The notes beneath the pieces were generated by a model. It did no database searches, was not told the DNA's origin, and saw only the letters and a program-made list of their open reading frames with translations. The position numbers were made by a program, and so were the translations under genes. 64,000 nucleotides of DNA. It comes from Trichoplax adhaerens. Its lineage: Eukaryota; Placozoa; Uniplacotomia; Trichoplacea; Trichoplacidae. The stretch is from NCBI RefSeq assembly GCF_000150275.1, contig NW_002060960.1, forward strand, positions 827,316 to 891,315, in the 5' to 3' direction. Of the stretch, positions 1-12,128 are shown in pieces. Positions within the stretch are counted from its first letter, which is position 1. Each line of letters begins with the position of its first letter.

Positions 1-3000
1 AGTAAAGGACTAAAAGTAGAGTCCTTTATAGCTTTTAGTATGTAACTAGTATTATTTTACTGTAGAAAATACCTAGAGAGTGATAGTGTCTTTAAGTTTT
101 ACCCTGCCAAACCATCATGTCGCCATCTTTTCTTCTTCATTATTTTACAAGGTATTATATACATTATTATAAAATAAGGAAATATTAATCGGCATTTTGA
201 TTTGCTTATCGTATCGTAAAATAAGCCGTATCTAAGATCCCATCTACCACTATAATACTGTCACTGCTTGACAATAAGCATCGCCAGTCTTATATAAAAG
301 TGCAATTTTTCATACTTTATTGTCAATCTGGAATGTTAAAGTACCGGTACTTAAAATCTATTAAAATCGCTTCCCTGAAGTATTTATGGTAGAGTAAGCT
401 GGTATTTCATTTAATTAGTAAATATCTATATCAAGAGTGACTTTGCAGCTTCCTGCTATCTATAAGTATGAGGTATATTTTAATTACTCTTGACAATATT
501 CTATTTGATGTAAAGTTAATTCATAGTAGTTTGTAACAAAGTCATTCAATCAAAAAATGAAATTACTTGTTTAAATTTATTTTCAATTTTGAGTATAAAC
601 CTCATAAACTAGTGATTAACTTAGCAAATATAGTAGAATTAGAGAATTTGGGGCGTGAAAAGAAAGCGACCGGATTAAAATGAATTGATGCTAACCGGAG
701 GGGACTGGAACATCACCTGCATTAAATCATATTGAGTGATTTTGCTTCTATTCAATATTAATCCAATATTGTATACCATTGCAGTATATTTGCAGACGCT
801 ATGATTTCCTATTGATTACATTGGTTTATTTCCAAAGCATCGATGCATCTTATGTGATTGAAGATCTCTCTTGCTTCACTTCACTTATGTTTGATCAATT
901 TGTAAGAATTAACAAAACACTGTCTTATCTCACAATAAGAATGGCCGATATAGATAAAGCCTTCAAAATTCAAAACGTTTATTAAATCGCTATACAAATC
1001 ACGTTCTGGGAATTCCATCGTAAATCACTTCTCCTCCCTCATAAGAGCAGTCGAAAAAGGCTAAGATAAACGGAATAATTATCCTAATATTTAGGACTAT
1101 AAATCATCAGGCAGGTTACTATTACTTTCTATAGTACTTATGACTTCTAACTAGAGTATTACTTAGCTAGTTAATACAGAAGGAATCTTGAAATTTACGC
1201 GGCGCCAAAGTGATACACGATTATTCTAGCCTGCCGTTAAATTCAGAATTATTATTTCTGTATTACAAGATCTCCTTATGAACTGCATAGTATTGGCGAA
1301 GGACTGGAGAAACCGAAAGTGATTTTATGTTCAGGGTTGATACAATGTCGGCCATGAAGTATATCTAGCTGATCAATTTCTAGCCGATTATTTAATTTAA
1401 GAATGGTACCCAATCCTATTCTATTGAATTTAATCTAAATGGCTTTTTAAAGAATTAAATCAATCCATGTTAGTTTTACACAGCACCACAACTTTGCTGA
1501 GTAGAAAAGCCATCCTTTTTATTAGATATGGCAGTTTTAGAATAGAAACAGTATAGTAAGTTTCAGTTTTTATTATCCTTCAGATGTTGCATTATGGGAT
1601 GCGATTGAATTCCATTCTATGGGCGCTAGAGCGATTTCTTGGATCCAACATCTGGATTTAGATTCTAGATTTAGAGTTTCATACCGGGAGTGTTCTGATA
1701 ATTTCTGATTGAGGAGAATTTATAAACTTTTAAGAAGCTCATAAGATGCTACTAACAAGTACTGAATGAAATTTCAGAATTATAAGCTATGCACAGATGG
1801 TACCCGATTGCATCAGGTCAGAGTGTCGTTTGTGTTTTTATGTCATCAAGTTGGACATTTGAAAGAATTTCGCATAATTTACGAATAGTATGAAAGAATA
1901 AGTACAAATGACTGCCATGGTTTAAACTAAATTTTATTCTTGTATTAAATAATAAAACAGAGTTGATTATTTGAATGAACCTCGGCAGGACAATGACTGT
2001 CCTATATCTTAAGGTTATGATTGAGTTTATCTGTCTAGAATTTACTCAACAGCAAGAATGTAAGCTGATTAATCGTTATAAACGTCACGATCAATTGGCT
2101 TCATGGAATTTTTAATTAAATAAACTTACCAGTAAAGTTAAGCATGATAAATTAATTAATCCAAAGATTATTTAAATAAGTTAGCATTGAAATGTCATTA
2201 AAGATAGAGTCCATAAATTTCTTTCTGCAATCATATAAGAGTTGCAAAATATCTTATAGAAATGCAACCACAGCTTTAAATTAGTATGCTATGTTGAATA
2301 AGTGAAGAAAATTATCTGTTACTGATTTACTGCGTTCTTTGACCTACGCAAGTTTCGAGATACATCAATCTACTCTTGCACAGGAATTATGTAATATCAG
2401 AAACTGCCTTCTAATTTAATGTAGTAAAAAGAATAGCGGCCCTTATAGACTATGAATATCAACATGAGTTACTTTCATAGATTTATTTTTCAATAGTACT
2501 GCATTAATAATATTAATTAGAGACCTATTACAAAGATCAAAGTAGCAATGTATGAGCATGCTAATTAAATCTAATAATAGATAAAATATGAAATAATTTT
2601 ATCCACTTTAGTACAGCACGTTAAATACACATGCTAATACATTTTACTTATCGGTCTTGAATAACGATTTTCATTTACTATTTTTTGTAATTTCATCGCA
2701 ATAATCTTTACTGATTTAGGAAGAGATTGAAATAAATCAGATTTCTATTAAAGAGATAAAAATATTTACTGTCGTAATTTTAAACTAAAGCTGCAACAAA
2801 ATTGTGGCTCGTAATTAAATTGATCATCAAAGCCAGTTACTTCAACCTGGGGTTCTGTAATAAGGCCTAAACTCTTCCTATGCTGCTATCCTATATAAAT
2901 TAACAAAATTGGACCACATTTAAGGAATTTAATTTTCATTCTTAGCTGATGCAGCAAATATTACTCTAATTAAAACAAAGACTTATAAGAGAAGAACTGT

Positions 3001-3048
3001 AATACTATTGTGATTAAGTTATTAATTAAAAAATTACATAGGAATAAA
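1..3048. other. AT-rich intergenic region, no confident gene
   Basis: No long open frame and no recognisable RNA gene or repeat family. A GC-richer stretch around 1260-1810 holds short exon-like plus-strand segments, listed separately at 1584-1707. The rest is AT-rich sequence with many stops in every frame. Confidence 0.6.
1584..1707 (+). other. Possible internal exon, unidentified
   Basis: A pyrimidine-rich tract ending in CAG at 1581-1583 is followed by about 40 codons of protein-like composition (Trp, Asp, Arg and His rich; it includes WDAIEFHSMG and DLDSRFRVSY) before a stop at 1705-1707. A second protein-like stretch lies upstream at about 1268-1350 and a third after another CAG at about 1764-1806. 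The three do not join in phase by simple GT/AG rules. They could be exons of an unrecognised gene or a decayed one. I do not recognise the family. Confidence 0.22.
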
Positions 3049-4176
3049 TTAGGTAATAGCTGATAATAATCTTATCATTTGAAACTTACTTATCCGTAAT
3101 GAGAAAGTTTGATCAGCACGATCTGCTTCATTACATCGGCTGATGTAACGTCGTAAAGGTAAAAAAAAGGAATGTAAAGGTTCACGAAAACGTTGAATAT
3201 AATTAATATGAATGACAGGGCTGGTAATACCGGCTATTAACATTGCCAAATTTTGTATAATAAAGCAGATACTGGTAATATTTTTGTGAAAGTGTTGATT
3301 GCCCAACACAGTCATAGAAATAGAAATTAGCCATGTTACATTAAGTAAAAATTGAAGTAGAGATAGTTTACGAAGCATTTTGATAATATCTTTTTTTCGT
3401 TGGAACCCTGCATGAAATGATGAGTTCTGTTTCTCTAGATGGTTGGTAATGGTAGAATTTGTCATAGATGAGATAGAGATAGTGCTGCTAAGGTGGACTG
3501 ATATTCTGTAATGGCAGTAAGTCGTGATAATTGCAGGTAACACAACTATTAAAGAGCATGAAATGAGTAAAAAACTTTGCTGTGTTCGATCTACTGTTAG
3601 TAGATCGCACAAATGGAAAATGGATTGTTGATTAACATTCGATTTCGCTGATGGAATAGCCCAAACTACACCAATACACCACAAAAGGATTAAAACTAAT
3701 ATAACCTGCCGATTTGCAAGGCGTCGACCATGGACTTCGGAATGTTTAACTTTTTGATAGCGAGCAATGCTAATAAATATTAAACTACCATTTATAACTA
3801 CATTAGCCGTAATAGCAAGAGGAATCAAGAAACCGCATACGGTATAACTGACCCAAGGTATTAAAGTAATAGAACGATATTGCAATAGTGTTATAAAGTC
3901 TGCAAGCGACAACGTGGTGGCTAATAAGATATTAGCTATAGCAAGGTTTGCTAAAGCAAAAAATACAGGTATTGTAGTATCAGCTTTATATTTAATAACA
4001 TAAATGATAAAACTGTTCAAAAAGCAGCTTATTAAACCAACAGTGCTATCAGCCAATAATTTGCACTGAAAAAAAATTAGCGGAATAGGCATTTCTAAAA
4101 TTGTCGATGTTGAATTTGCATCGTAGTCATCGCTTAATTCCGTTGTGTTCAAGCAAAATGTTGAATTAAAGGCCAT
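3049..4176 (-). CDS. Class A-like orphan 7TM receptor, most divergent copy
   Basis: Intronless receptor of 375 residues, predicted to sit in the plasma membrane and couple to G proteins. The ATG at 4174-4176 is the first in frame; the open frame runs 9 bases further upstream without another ATG. The N-terminus carries three N-glycosylation sequons (NST, NTT, NST). Seven hydrophobic segments follow. Seen: N54 at 1.50, N82 where class A normally has Asp2.50, C114 at the top of TM3 pairing with the ECL2 Cys, ARY (138-140) in place of DRY, W in TM4, and a TM6 with TW but no CWxP proline. TM7 reads SPVIH in place of NPxxY, followed by the RFREPL helix-8 start. The third intracellular loop and C-tail are longer than in its neighbours. 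The ligand is unknown. This is the leftmost and least similar member of the array. Confidence 0.92.
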   Translation of the reverse strand: MAFNSTFCLNTTELSDDYDANSTSTILEMPIPLIFFQCKLLADSTVGLISCFLNSFIIYVIKYKADTTIPVFFALANLAIANILLATTLSLADFITLLQYRSITLIPWVSYTVCGFLIPLAITANVVINGSLIFISIARYQKVKHSEVHGRRLANRQVILVLILLWCIGVVWAIPSAKSNVNQQSIFHLCDLLTVDRTQQSFLLISCSLIVVLPAIITTYCHYRISVHLSSTISISSMTNSTITNHLEKQNSSFHAGFQRKKDIIKMLRKLSLLQFLLNVTWLISISMTVLGNQHFHKNITSICFIIQNLAMLIAGITSPVIHINYIQRFREPLHSFFLPLRRYISRCNEADRADQTFSLRISKFQMIRLLSAIT

Positions 4177-6141
4177 TTTATCCAATAGATTACTTGGTAC
4201 TAAACAAATATTTTATTGCTTAGCTTGCTAATAAAAGTCGGCTCAAGTTTTCCATTAACCATTCGAGCTATCCCTGAGCTTGTAACTAAATGAATTGATA
4301 TTAAAGAATTTTACGAGCAATCATTACACAAGTTTACAATTATTTAAAATTGCTTACTACTGACACTTCTCCACAAAACCATTTCAAAAAAATTCTATAT
4401 GAATAACATAAAATTGGAATATTCCAATCATAAGTCGCCACTGCCTCAAAATTAATTCATTAATCGACGTCATTGCGAAACTAAATTACGTAGTCATAAA
4501 CATCAAGACATCATTTTATCGGTGTCTTTTCATCAGTAATATAGATTTAATACCTGTCAACGATAATCAAACGAATTATTTACAAGGCAGTTAGCAATTC
4601 AATTGACATTCTACGTGTATGAAAATTTCGATTTTGGGTTGGTTGCAGTATTAATATCGCAGCTTTAATGACTTAAATAAAGCTCACAAAAGAATCTGTT
4701 TCTGTGTCAGTAAGAATTCTATTTCATGAAATTAAATGACTGCTTAAATTTACTGAATTCAATGATGTATCATTTAAAAGGAATCAATTAATTTTACATT
4801 ATCATTAGAATAATATTTAACTTCTTGAATTAATAAATCTAGCCTTAAGCTGCCTTTCATCACTAGAAAAATACGACCAATTTTTGTATCAATCAGCTTT
4901 AGTTATTCACAGAAAGCGGTAGCAAAATTTATTCAATATAATTCAATAAATGTCTAGCTTACTAAACAAAAGGAAATTAATTCATATAATAACATTGTCC
5001 ACTTATTGAAGGAAATAAAGATAAACCCGTGGTAGCATTTACTCAAAATAATTGAACCTTGAGAAGCAAATCCAAAAAATGTAATATTTCTTATTACCTA
5101 CGTAATAAAAGATCTTCTGCTAAATATTCGCTAATAAACACATATCAACAAAACAATTAGATTTTCATGCAAGCCCAGGGATAACATCTATCTAAAATAT
5201 GGTAGCTTTGTTACAACTAATATTTCATAAAAGAATCCATTGTTTTATAAAGTAAAGTTTTTCATCGAACTTTTACCTATGGAAATCGCTATGTACTCTT
5301 ACTTACAAAAGCAATTCTGAAGTAAATAAATTTCAAAGGTAGTATTTTACTTAACGCATTCATATCCGGTCTAGAGCATTAGTAACTTCCCCATCATATA
5401 ATTATTGTCCTCGCAATTTCTTGAGTAAATCGGTAAATTTTTTCAATCATAGCTGTCCAGCTACTTGAAGTTAATAAAATAATAATTTTAATTAACTGAG
5501 GTTACGCTGTCATTTAAAAATTATCATATGGATCAGCATTATTTGTCCAATAAGTTATAGAAATTATCTGATTATAATTTGCTTATCAGATGAGTGCATC
5601 AAAAATGCAGATAGTTTCATTTTGGTGATAAAAGTAAAAGATGGCCATAAATTATAGCATCTGAGTCTTATAGAAATAGATTAAATTTTCTGAAAGTACT
5701 CGTTCAGATATATTCGAACATATGAAAGGGAGACATTTTATGCATTTCAAGCCCTTAATGAAGTTTAAGATCAATAAAATGAGTTTTCATCGATTTTCAG
5801 GAAGATGTAGAAGGAATTTACGATGGGGCAGCCGGATATCAATTTTACTAGGAACAGATGAAAGTCTGTAGTCCTTTGTTTATGAAAAATACAGTATCCA
5901 AGGATTGTAAATTTTTGCGTTACTATAGCGAATAGCATTATTTCATATCAATTATAATCATGAAAGTAAAATTTCGAATCAAGCTGTCATAATCTTGAGT
6001 GGGCATAGGAAGAATGAAAACATTATGAAACCATAATGAAATCAGCTTTAGAATTTCATTTTGATGTGGTCATTGTCCAGTTTTGTATTACGCAGTTCCA
6101 TTATTTGAATCAGTTATCGTCATCTATTTTATCATGCATAC

Positions 6142-6690
6142 TGTGATATATACCGATCACGAAATTCCAAATTTTAGAAAAATAAGGGCTTTATTGAATC
6201 TTATACAAAGATTAACTACACACAGCTCTACTCTAGCCGAATACTACTACTAAAGACTTCTACAACGAACTGACAGAATAATCTAAGGTTGCATGCTTTT
6301 ATATTTTTCGTAGCATTCGCAGCTACAATCCGCATGGCAACCTTTTACCTTATTTTACACATAGTTAAATTATTCTTAGTAAGACTATTCTACTGCGGAC
6401 CATCATTAATCCGATATGGATACGACTACAGTATTTACGTAGACATTATTCACACCAGCCAAAGTACAATGAATTAACTATATCCTAATATATGATTTAC
6501 AGTTCTATTTTTACCTATAACCTTATTAGTAACTCAACACCTTACTGTATATATAGTCATCTGTACTCTAGCATAGAGTCTATACCACTACAGGATATAG
6601 TTATGGCTACCAAATATATCCTAGGATAAATATCTCCCGTACATTATACTACACATGGCTAACAGTCTACAATCACAATACTAAGTTACA
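6142..6690 (+). repeat. Dispersed repeat R1, copy 1 (LTR-like termini)
   Basis: Nearly the same 550-bp sequence occurs at 17614-18163 in the same orientation. The shared part begins TGATATATACC, preceded by TG in this copy, and ends AAGTTACA, giving TG...CA termini. A short inverted pair GTGAT/ATCAC sits at the left edge. No target-site duplication is visible. A 62-codon open frame at 6289-6477 is also open in copy 2, but the DNA around it is equally conserved, so coding is not shown. It could be a solo LTR with decayed flanks or a non-autonomous element. Confidence 0.75.
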
Positions 6691-7479
6691 TTGCATATGC
6701 TTATTATTATAATATGCATATTAATCGTAATAGAAGAAAAATCATCATGATATTATTAAAATATTTCGACCACTTTATGTTTGATACCATCAACATCAAA
6801 CTTACTAAAGTTTGCCTTCTTTGGCAATAGACACATTAACTTAAATTTGGTATTTTATAAAACAACTTTGATTCATCAATGTCGAAGCAAGATCATAATA
6901 GCAGTTTATATATTATTTAATGTAAGAATATGAATATCACCAAAGGTAGAATTTCGATCTTAAGTTCTGCGACGGAAATAAATTTTGATCGACCTCTCTT
7001 ACTCTAGAGCTTTTATTTATGAATCCTTATTTGGAAGTATTTCCTTCCTTTATATTTATGATTATTATCGATACCAAGTCTCGACCTCAAATTTAGATTT
7101 ACAAGAAACCTATCAACTGATGGCATCTCTCAAAATGTATATATCGTTAAGTCTATAATTTTCGCATGAAACTTTTATTAAGCTATAATGTAGGAAGTGT
7201 CATAATGCTATTCAAGTATTACCATATAACTTTTCATCAGCAACAGAACTATAAAATTATATTTTGTAAGCAAGTTAAAAAGCTTAATAAACAGCGATAG
7301 GATGAGTGCGAGTAAATATTTTTCTACAGGCGATAATCAAGGGATGTTAGGTGAAAATGTGAATAAAAATATACTAAAACATAGCTGTAAAATTTCAATT
7401 ATTTGGTATAGTATTGACATGGAAATCTATTTCGGACATTCATATAATTTATGTTATCTTTATTTCCAGTATAAGACAC

Positions 7480-8000
7480 TTTCGTGGAGTTAAGGTAACA
7501 TCTATTGTTAGGATCGGAATAAAAAATATTCAGCTTAATATAATTAATGCCTAACGTCTAATAGGCAAAATGATATATTGTTATCACTATTTCTTAATAA
7601 GGCTACTAAAGCCGAATGTAACAATTTATATAAAGCCCCAGCGCAAATGTCAAAGATGGCAACAAAGCAAGATCATTACGGTTTTTTATATCTAATGTGA
7701 ATAATGCTTGATTTAGTCTCTATCTAAATACAGTCCGGATATTAAATTTCAAATATACCTTTCATGCAATTAATGATAACTAAAAAAGTTCATAATATCA
7801 ACGAGTAATATGCTAATTATTGCTCCTGAGTACTACTATAGAAGTCATCATGAGTGGGAATAATGGAAAAGTTTAATGTAATTTATATTCTGATGACCAT
7901 TAAATAAATGAATTGAAAGGTATTACTATGCTAGCTTGATACTGCATAATGACTAATATTTAGCCTTTATCATGTTTGTTGCATGTTGTAACGGTCACAT
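7480..8000. repeat. Diverged paralogous intergenic block, copy 1
   Basis: Order and short word matches are shared with 14650-15200. Examples are GGTTAAAGGTAAC-like against GTTAAGGTAAC starts, TAATTAATGC-type stretches, and a near-identical 'attaaat(g)aataaattgaaa' followed by 'tagcttg...gactaat'. The similarity looks like old segmental duplication of receptor-array spacer rather than a discrete transposon. Confidence 0.5.
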
Positions 8001-9175
8001 ATCACAAAGGTCTTCTTGGCGAATTAGATATACTCGATAAATACTTCATTGTTTGAGTGAAATTAAAATGCTACTGCTATGGCTACCTCGCTACAAATAA
8101 TATCAAGTAATTGAAGACGGTATTAAAAAAATTTGACCTTTTTATCATACCTTTTAAATAATTTAATATATCATTGTTATTGACGTAAAGTTGCTACTTC
8201 CATTATTCTAAGATGTACAATCTATTTTTGCAGTGTTAATATCATTTCATTATCATAATTTCGAAAGTAATTATCTGACAGATTGTCAGAATTTAAACTC
8301 TGCGACTATGAAACATGCAGTATAAGTCTATAAGTAACGACTGACTTAAAACGCTCTTTTAATAAGCGTTAAGCACACCCTTTAAAGTACCGTAAAGATA
8401 AAACTTTTATTAGCATAGACATTTTCATAACTTTTCACCATGCAACTCTACTCAAATATTCCTGTTTACATAGGAACTGTCCAATTTGTAAACGACTACA
8501 GTATTATTATGAAACCTTATTAGGAGAGACATCTCGACCTGAGATGCTCCTTACATTGCTTTTCTATCAGTAAGTATTTTTAATCTATTACTCACACTTA
8601 ATCTCAATCTAAGTACGTATGTTGTCTAGTTCAACTATCATTAGCTAGAGCTTAAACCATTACACTACTATACACATAACAACAATCAATACCAAGTATC
8701 TAGTAAACTATCACAAATAATATCCTCGTTAAGGTATTACTTATCTTACCTACCATTACAAATATGGATATTGCCCCTATTGGCTATTACCGTACTATTA
8801 CACTATCCTAACGGTAAGGTAACACCGTAAAATAGATTAATATTATCTTGTCTATCTCATGACAGCAAGACCATCACTAGCTATAAATAATTCATTAGAT
8901 TTTAGTTAAATTAGCTGAATAACATCTTCATAATTAAAAATTGCACATATTAGTGTTACTGTTGGTCTATGCTTTGGGTGGATAAGATAGTAATTTTTAA
9001 TTCTTATTTTAGACTTATAGAATTTACTGTGAAAATAAATACAGGAAACGCAGAATCTATCCATGTTTTAGTTACTACAATAATAAGGTAGCTATGCAAT
9101 CATAATTGATGATTTTTAGTTAGCATTCAACTTTTGGTGTTAATACTTATAAAGCATTCTAGGTTACAATTACAA

Positions 9176-10195
9176 TCAAGATCTTTGTTTAAACTGACAA
9201 CATTGGCGTATGTTAAAGCAATATAGCTCTAGCGGACGTCGAAATTTTTTAATCTTGACTATATACAGTATTGGGCCATTAAGGCAAGCCATAACTGTAG
9301 AAATATATTGTAGTGTAAAACTGAGTCCTACTACATAGGGATTCCATTTTCGAGCATAACCAATTTTTGTGCTGTATGAACCGACGAACGAAAGAAAGTA
9401 AAAGGTAAATTGCAACACTGTTAATAGTCGCAGCATTTGAAGAGTCTCCAATACAAGTTGATTCGGTTGTATATTAATCAACAGCGGTTGAACACGAGCT
9501 GTTCGCATTGATCTACCATAAAACTGATGTTGATGGCTTCTTAATTTAACCATTAAAATGAGATGAAATACTAAAGTAATAGCGAAAGGAACAAGGATAT
9601 TAAGACCACTTAAAATTAATACCCAACTTCTACCATTTTGCGATACTGCATAGGCTGTACACATATTTCTAACGGTGCTTTTTGGCATTAAAAGAAATGA
9701 TGGAGGATAATTATAAAGGATACCTATAATCCAGATACAAAGCAAAATCACTGACGATTTCACTCGCGATATCTGCCGCGTTATATTTGCTGTTCCTGTT
9801 AATACGTAATATCGTTCATAAGCAATAAAAGCCAGCGTACCATTAGCTGCGACTATAGCAGTAATAGACATTGGTATAATAAAACCACACAAAAAATACT
9901 TTATTATTTCTGAGCGATACTGAGAAGGAGAATTAAAATCTATTAACATCATCAGTGTCATCAATGGATAAAATATTGCTAACATAAGATTAGAAACAGC
10001 TAGATTAGTTAATGCATAGTAAGATGATTTTCTCTCTCTTTTTTGATGATAGATTACACAAATAACATATAGGTTAGCCAAAATTCCTAGTAAACTCATT
10101 GCCAAAGCGATGCTGATCGTAAGATGGAGGATAATAACGGGAAAGGGTGGCGAGATAAAATTAACGGTAGTAAAGCTAGTTGTATTTTCTTCCAT
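9176..10195 (-). CDS. Class A-like orphan 7TM receptor
   Basis: Intronless receptor of 339 residues. The ATG at 10193-10195 is the first in frame and gives a short N-terminus with the sequon NTT, matching the short N-termini of its paralogs. N41 sits at 1.50, N69 replaces Asp2.50, C103 opens TM3 and pairs with the Cys in NMCTAY of ECL2, and the TM3 end is ERY (127-129), the closest to DRY in this array. TM4 has IWIIG; TM5 has its proline in VPFAIT. TM6 lacks the toggle tryptophan (YFLSF where paralogs have LLWLL). TM7 ends GPILY followed by KKFRRPL. The C-tail has paired cysteines that could be palmitoylated. Ligand and G-protein coupling are unknown. Confidence 0.93.
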   Translation of the reverse strand: MEENTTSFTTVNFISPPFPVIILHLTISIALAMSLLGILANLYVICVIYHQKRERKSSYYALTNLAVSNLMLAIFYPLMTLMMLIDFNSPSQYRSEIIKYFLCGFIIPMSITAIVAANGTLAFIAYERYYVLTGTANITRQISRVKSSVILLCIWIIGILYNYPPSFLLMPKSTVRNMCTAYAVSQNGRSWVLILSGLNILVPFAITLVFHLILMVKLRSHQHQFYGRSMRTARVQPLLINIQPNQLVLETLQMLRLLTVLQFTFYFLSFVGSYSTKIGYARKWNPYVVGLSFTLQYISTVMACLNGPILYIVKIKKFRRPLELYCFNIRQCCQFKQRS

Positions 10196-11846
10196 CGATA
10201 TCAATTGAAAAAGTTGCAGATTAGATGATTAAATTTCCTAATTTCTCGATTCCTAATAAGATGCTCTATTGAATTAACTGACAAGAACCGCGATAATTGA
10301 AGCTCATTTAACAAACAGTGTATTATATGCTTATTCAAGAATAATAACTTGCTTAAAGCTATCAATGCATTAAAAGTGTAGTTGTCCTTAGTATCATTGT
10401 GGGTACTCTATCTAACGGTAAGAATAAATAATTCTCTAATGGAAGCCAAGTTCGTACATTTACTCACGTTTATCAAATTGAATAGGCAGATTATATTATT
10501 TGATTATATGACGCCTTAGGAAGTCTTCATTTTGCTCTTATAAATAACAAAAAATTTCGATGACTTCCATCACTTATATTTTTGTCTTCCGTATACAATA
10601 GTTTGTTTCATTGAAAATAAGTTACGAAATCATCAAGATTAGGAAGCTCGATGACATTGTGTTATGAAGATTATGACAAAAACAAATGAAAATGTTTTCA
10701 AATGACATTTAATAACGAATACATTCAGTTGCCGTTATTGGAAAAAAGTAGCTTTGTATAAACTACCACGGCGTATGATATCTTAACAATGTAAGTAAAA
10801 ATAGGCATGATATTTCCAGACTTTCAGTCTTGCAATCCCTCAATTGAACTTTTTATTAAAAACATCAAAGTAGTATTAATGTAAAGCAAGCAGAAGAATA
10901 ATATTACAGATTGCATCTTAAAATTACATTATTTTATAATCTTACCCGCATTTCTTAATAGTAACGGCACCTTTAATTCAGTGTTTCAGATTGAAAAACG
11001 AATACAAGATCTTATAAATGTATTTTTAGGTGCTATTTACAAAATGATTTTACTAATTAATAATCTGAAACAATACTATTTATCTTTAGCCGTTAAATAT
11101 TCATGCATCAGTAAGTTCAAGTATGACGTATTACGTAACAATTATTTTATCAATCTTTCAAATAGTCAAATAAAAGTTATAAAATAGTATATATCACTGG
11201 ATAATAGATTTGCCGTAAGTCTTCGTTCGAAGAGGCATGATACACAATAAAGTACCGTGCCATATATAAGCAAAGTATTAATTAATAATGTAACACCTTT
11301 AATGCAATTGATTAGATTTTGTGCTATCGGAAATTGCAAGAAAGTTGTAAACATTAGCGTACTTTTAACTCTTTGCAATTGTAAAGGGGTTAGCAACAGT
11401 GACAGTGATAGGGCAGTATGAAATCTAACGCCATCAGCGATACAAAAATCTATATAGTCTATTCTGATAAAATTTAGAATTCTATTAGATTCAAGATTTT
11501 TCAAAAATCTATATCGTGATCTGTTTACTAAGATAGGTTTTTGTTTACTGACGGATAATATTAGTTACTCGTTATTATGATAACAAGAAAACTTTCATTG
11601 CTTACGATTACAGAGATAAAATATTCGACGGAGATTTTTATAATAGCAAAACTCATTCATCTAAGCTACATCATAGCAGGGATAGGACTTATCCACCACC
11701 TTTGGAAATATTCTTCAATATGAAGTAATCTAATAAAAAAGAGTTTATCGTTTCGTAGTTATAAAGCAGCTAACGATACTAGTTTATGTCAATTGAAATT
11801 GTTTATAACTGTTTTAGACCGTTGAATTCCATGATATATACGTCGG

Positions 11847-12128
11847 TGTTGCGGTGCTTTACCACCGTAAGGTAATTACTTAACGTAGAAAAAGATTAGA
11901 GATTAGTTTAAGAATACACCAGCGGCCGCTCTAAGAGAGGATAAAAGGAGCTAGCTCACAACTACTAGTTATTCCGAAATTCAGTAGTCATAAAGGCTCG
12001 TCAAGCGATATAATAAACTTTTGAACTGAACACTTTTCGTGTAATTGATTGCCTATACGCATTCCGAGTGCATTAGGACATTAGTTACTAGAGGAGTGAA
12101 GCGTTCAGAAAGAAGAAAATTTATGACA
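11847..12128. mobile_element. Solo LTR, family L2, with perfect 5-bp TSD
   Basis: The 282-bp element starts TGTTGC and ends ATGACA (TG...CA). It is flanked on both sides by GTCGG (11842-11846 and 12129-12133), the 5-bp duplication typical of LTR-retrotransposon integration. A 5-bp-stem hairpin CGGTG/CACCG lies at its left edge, with GATAAAAGG (possible TATA) near 11940 and AATAAA near 12013. There is no internal region, so it is a solo LTR left by recombination. It contains a NotI-type GCGGCCGC site, rare in this AT-rich window. Confidence 0.8.

Larger units (their letters stand above)
4177..9175. other. Intergenic region with one LTR-like repeat
   Basis: Five kb of AT-rich DNA with no supported gene. 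It contains the dispersed repeat at 6142-6690. The segment at about 7480-8000 is recognisably related to 14650-15200. A hairpin CATCTC-GACCT-GAGATG lies at about 8529-8546. Confidence 0.6.

Noticed and set aside
7302-7493. Other 60-75-codon frames in the spacers (for example 779-985, 7302-7493, 10981-11187, 21026-21214, 42110-42331)
   Set aside because: Length expected by chance at this base composition; many start at non-ATG codons; no motif or repeat support.
11166-11504. 112-codon hydrophobic minus-strand frame between two receptors
   Set aside because: It starts at TTG, and the spacing of its LQF and LYC words does not match TM6-TM7 of the array. No other receptor motif is present.
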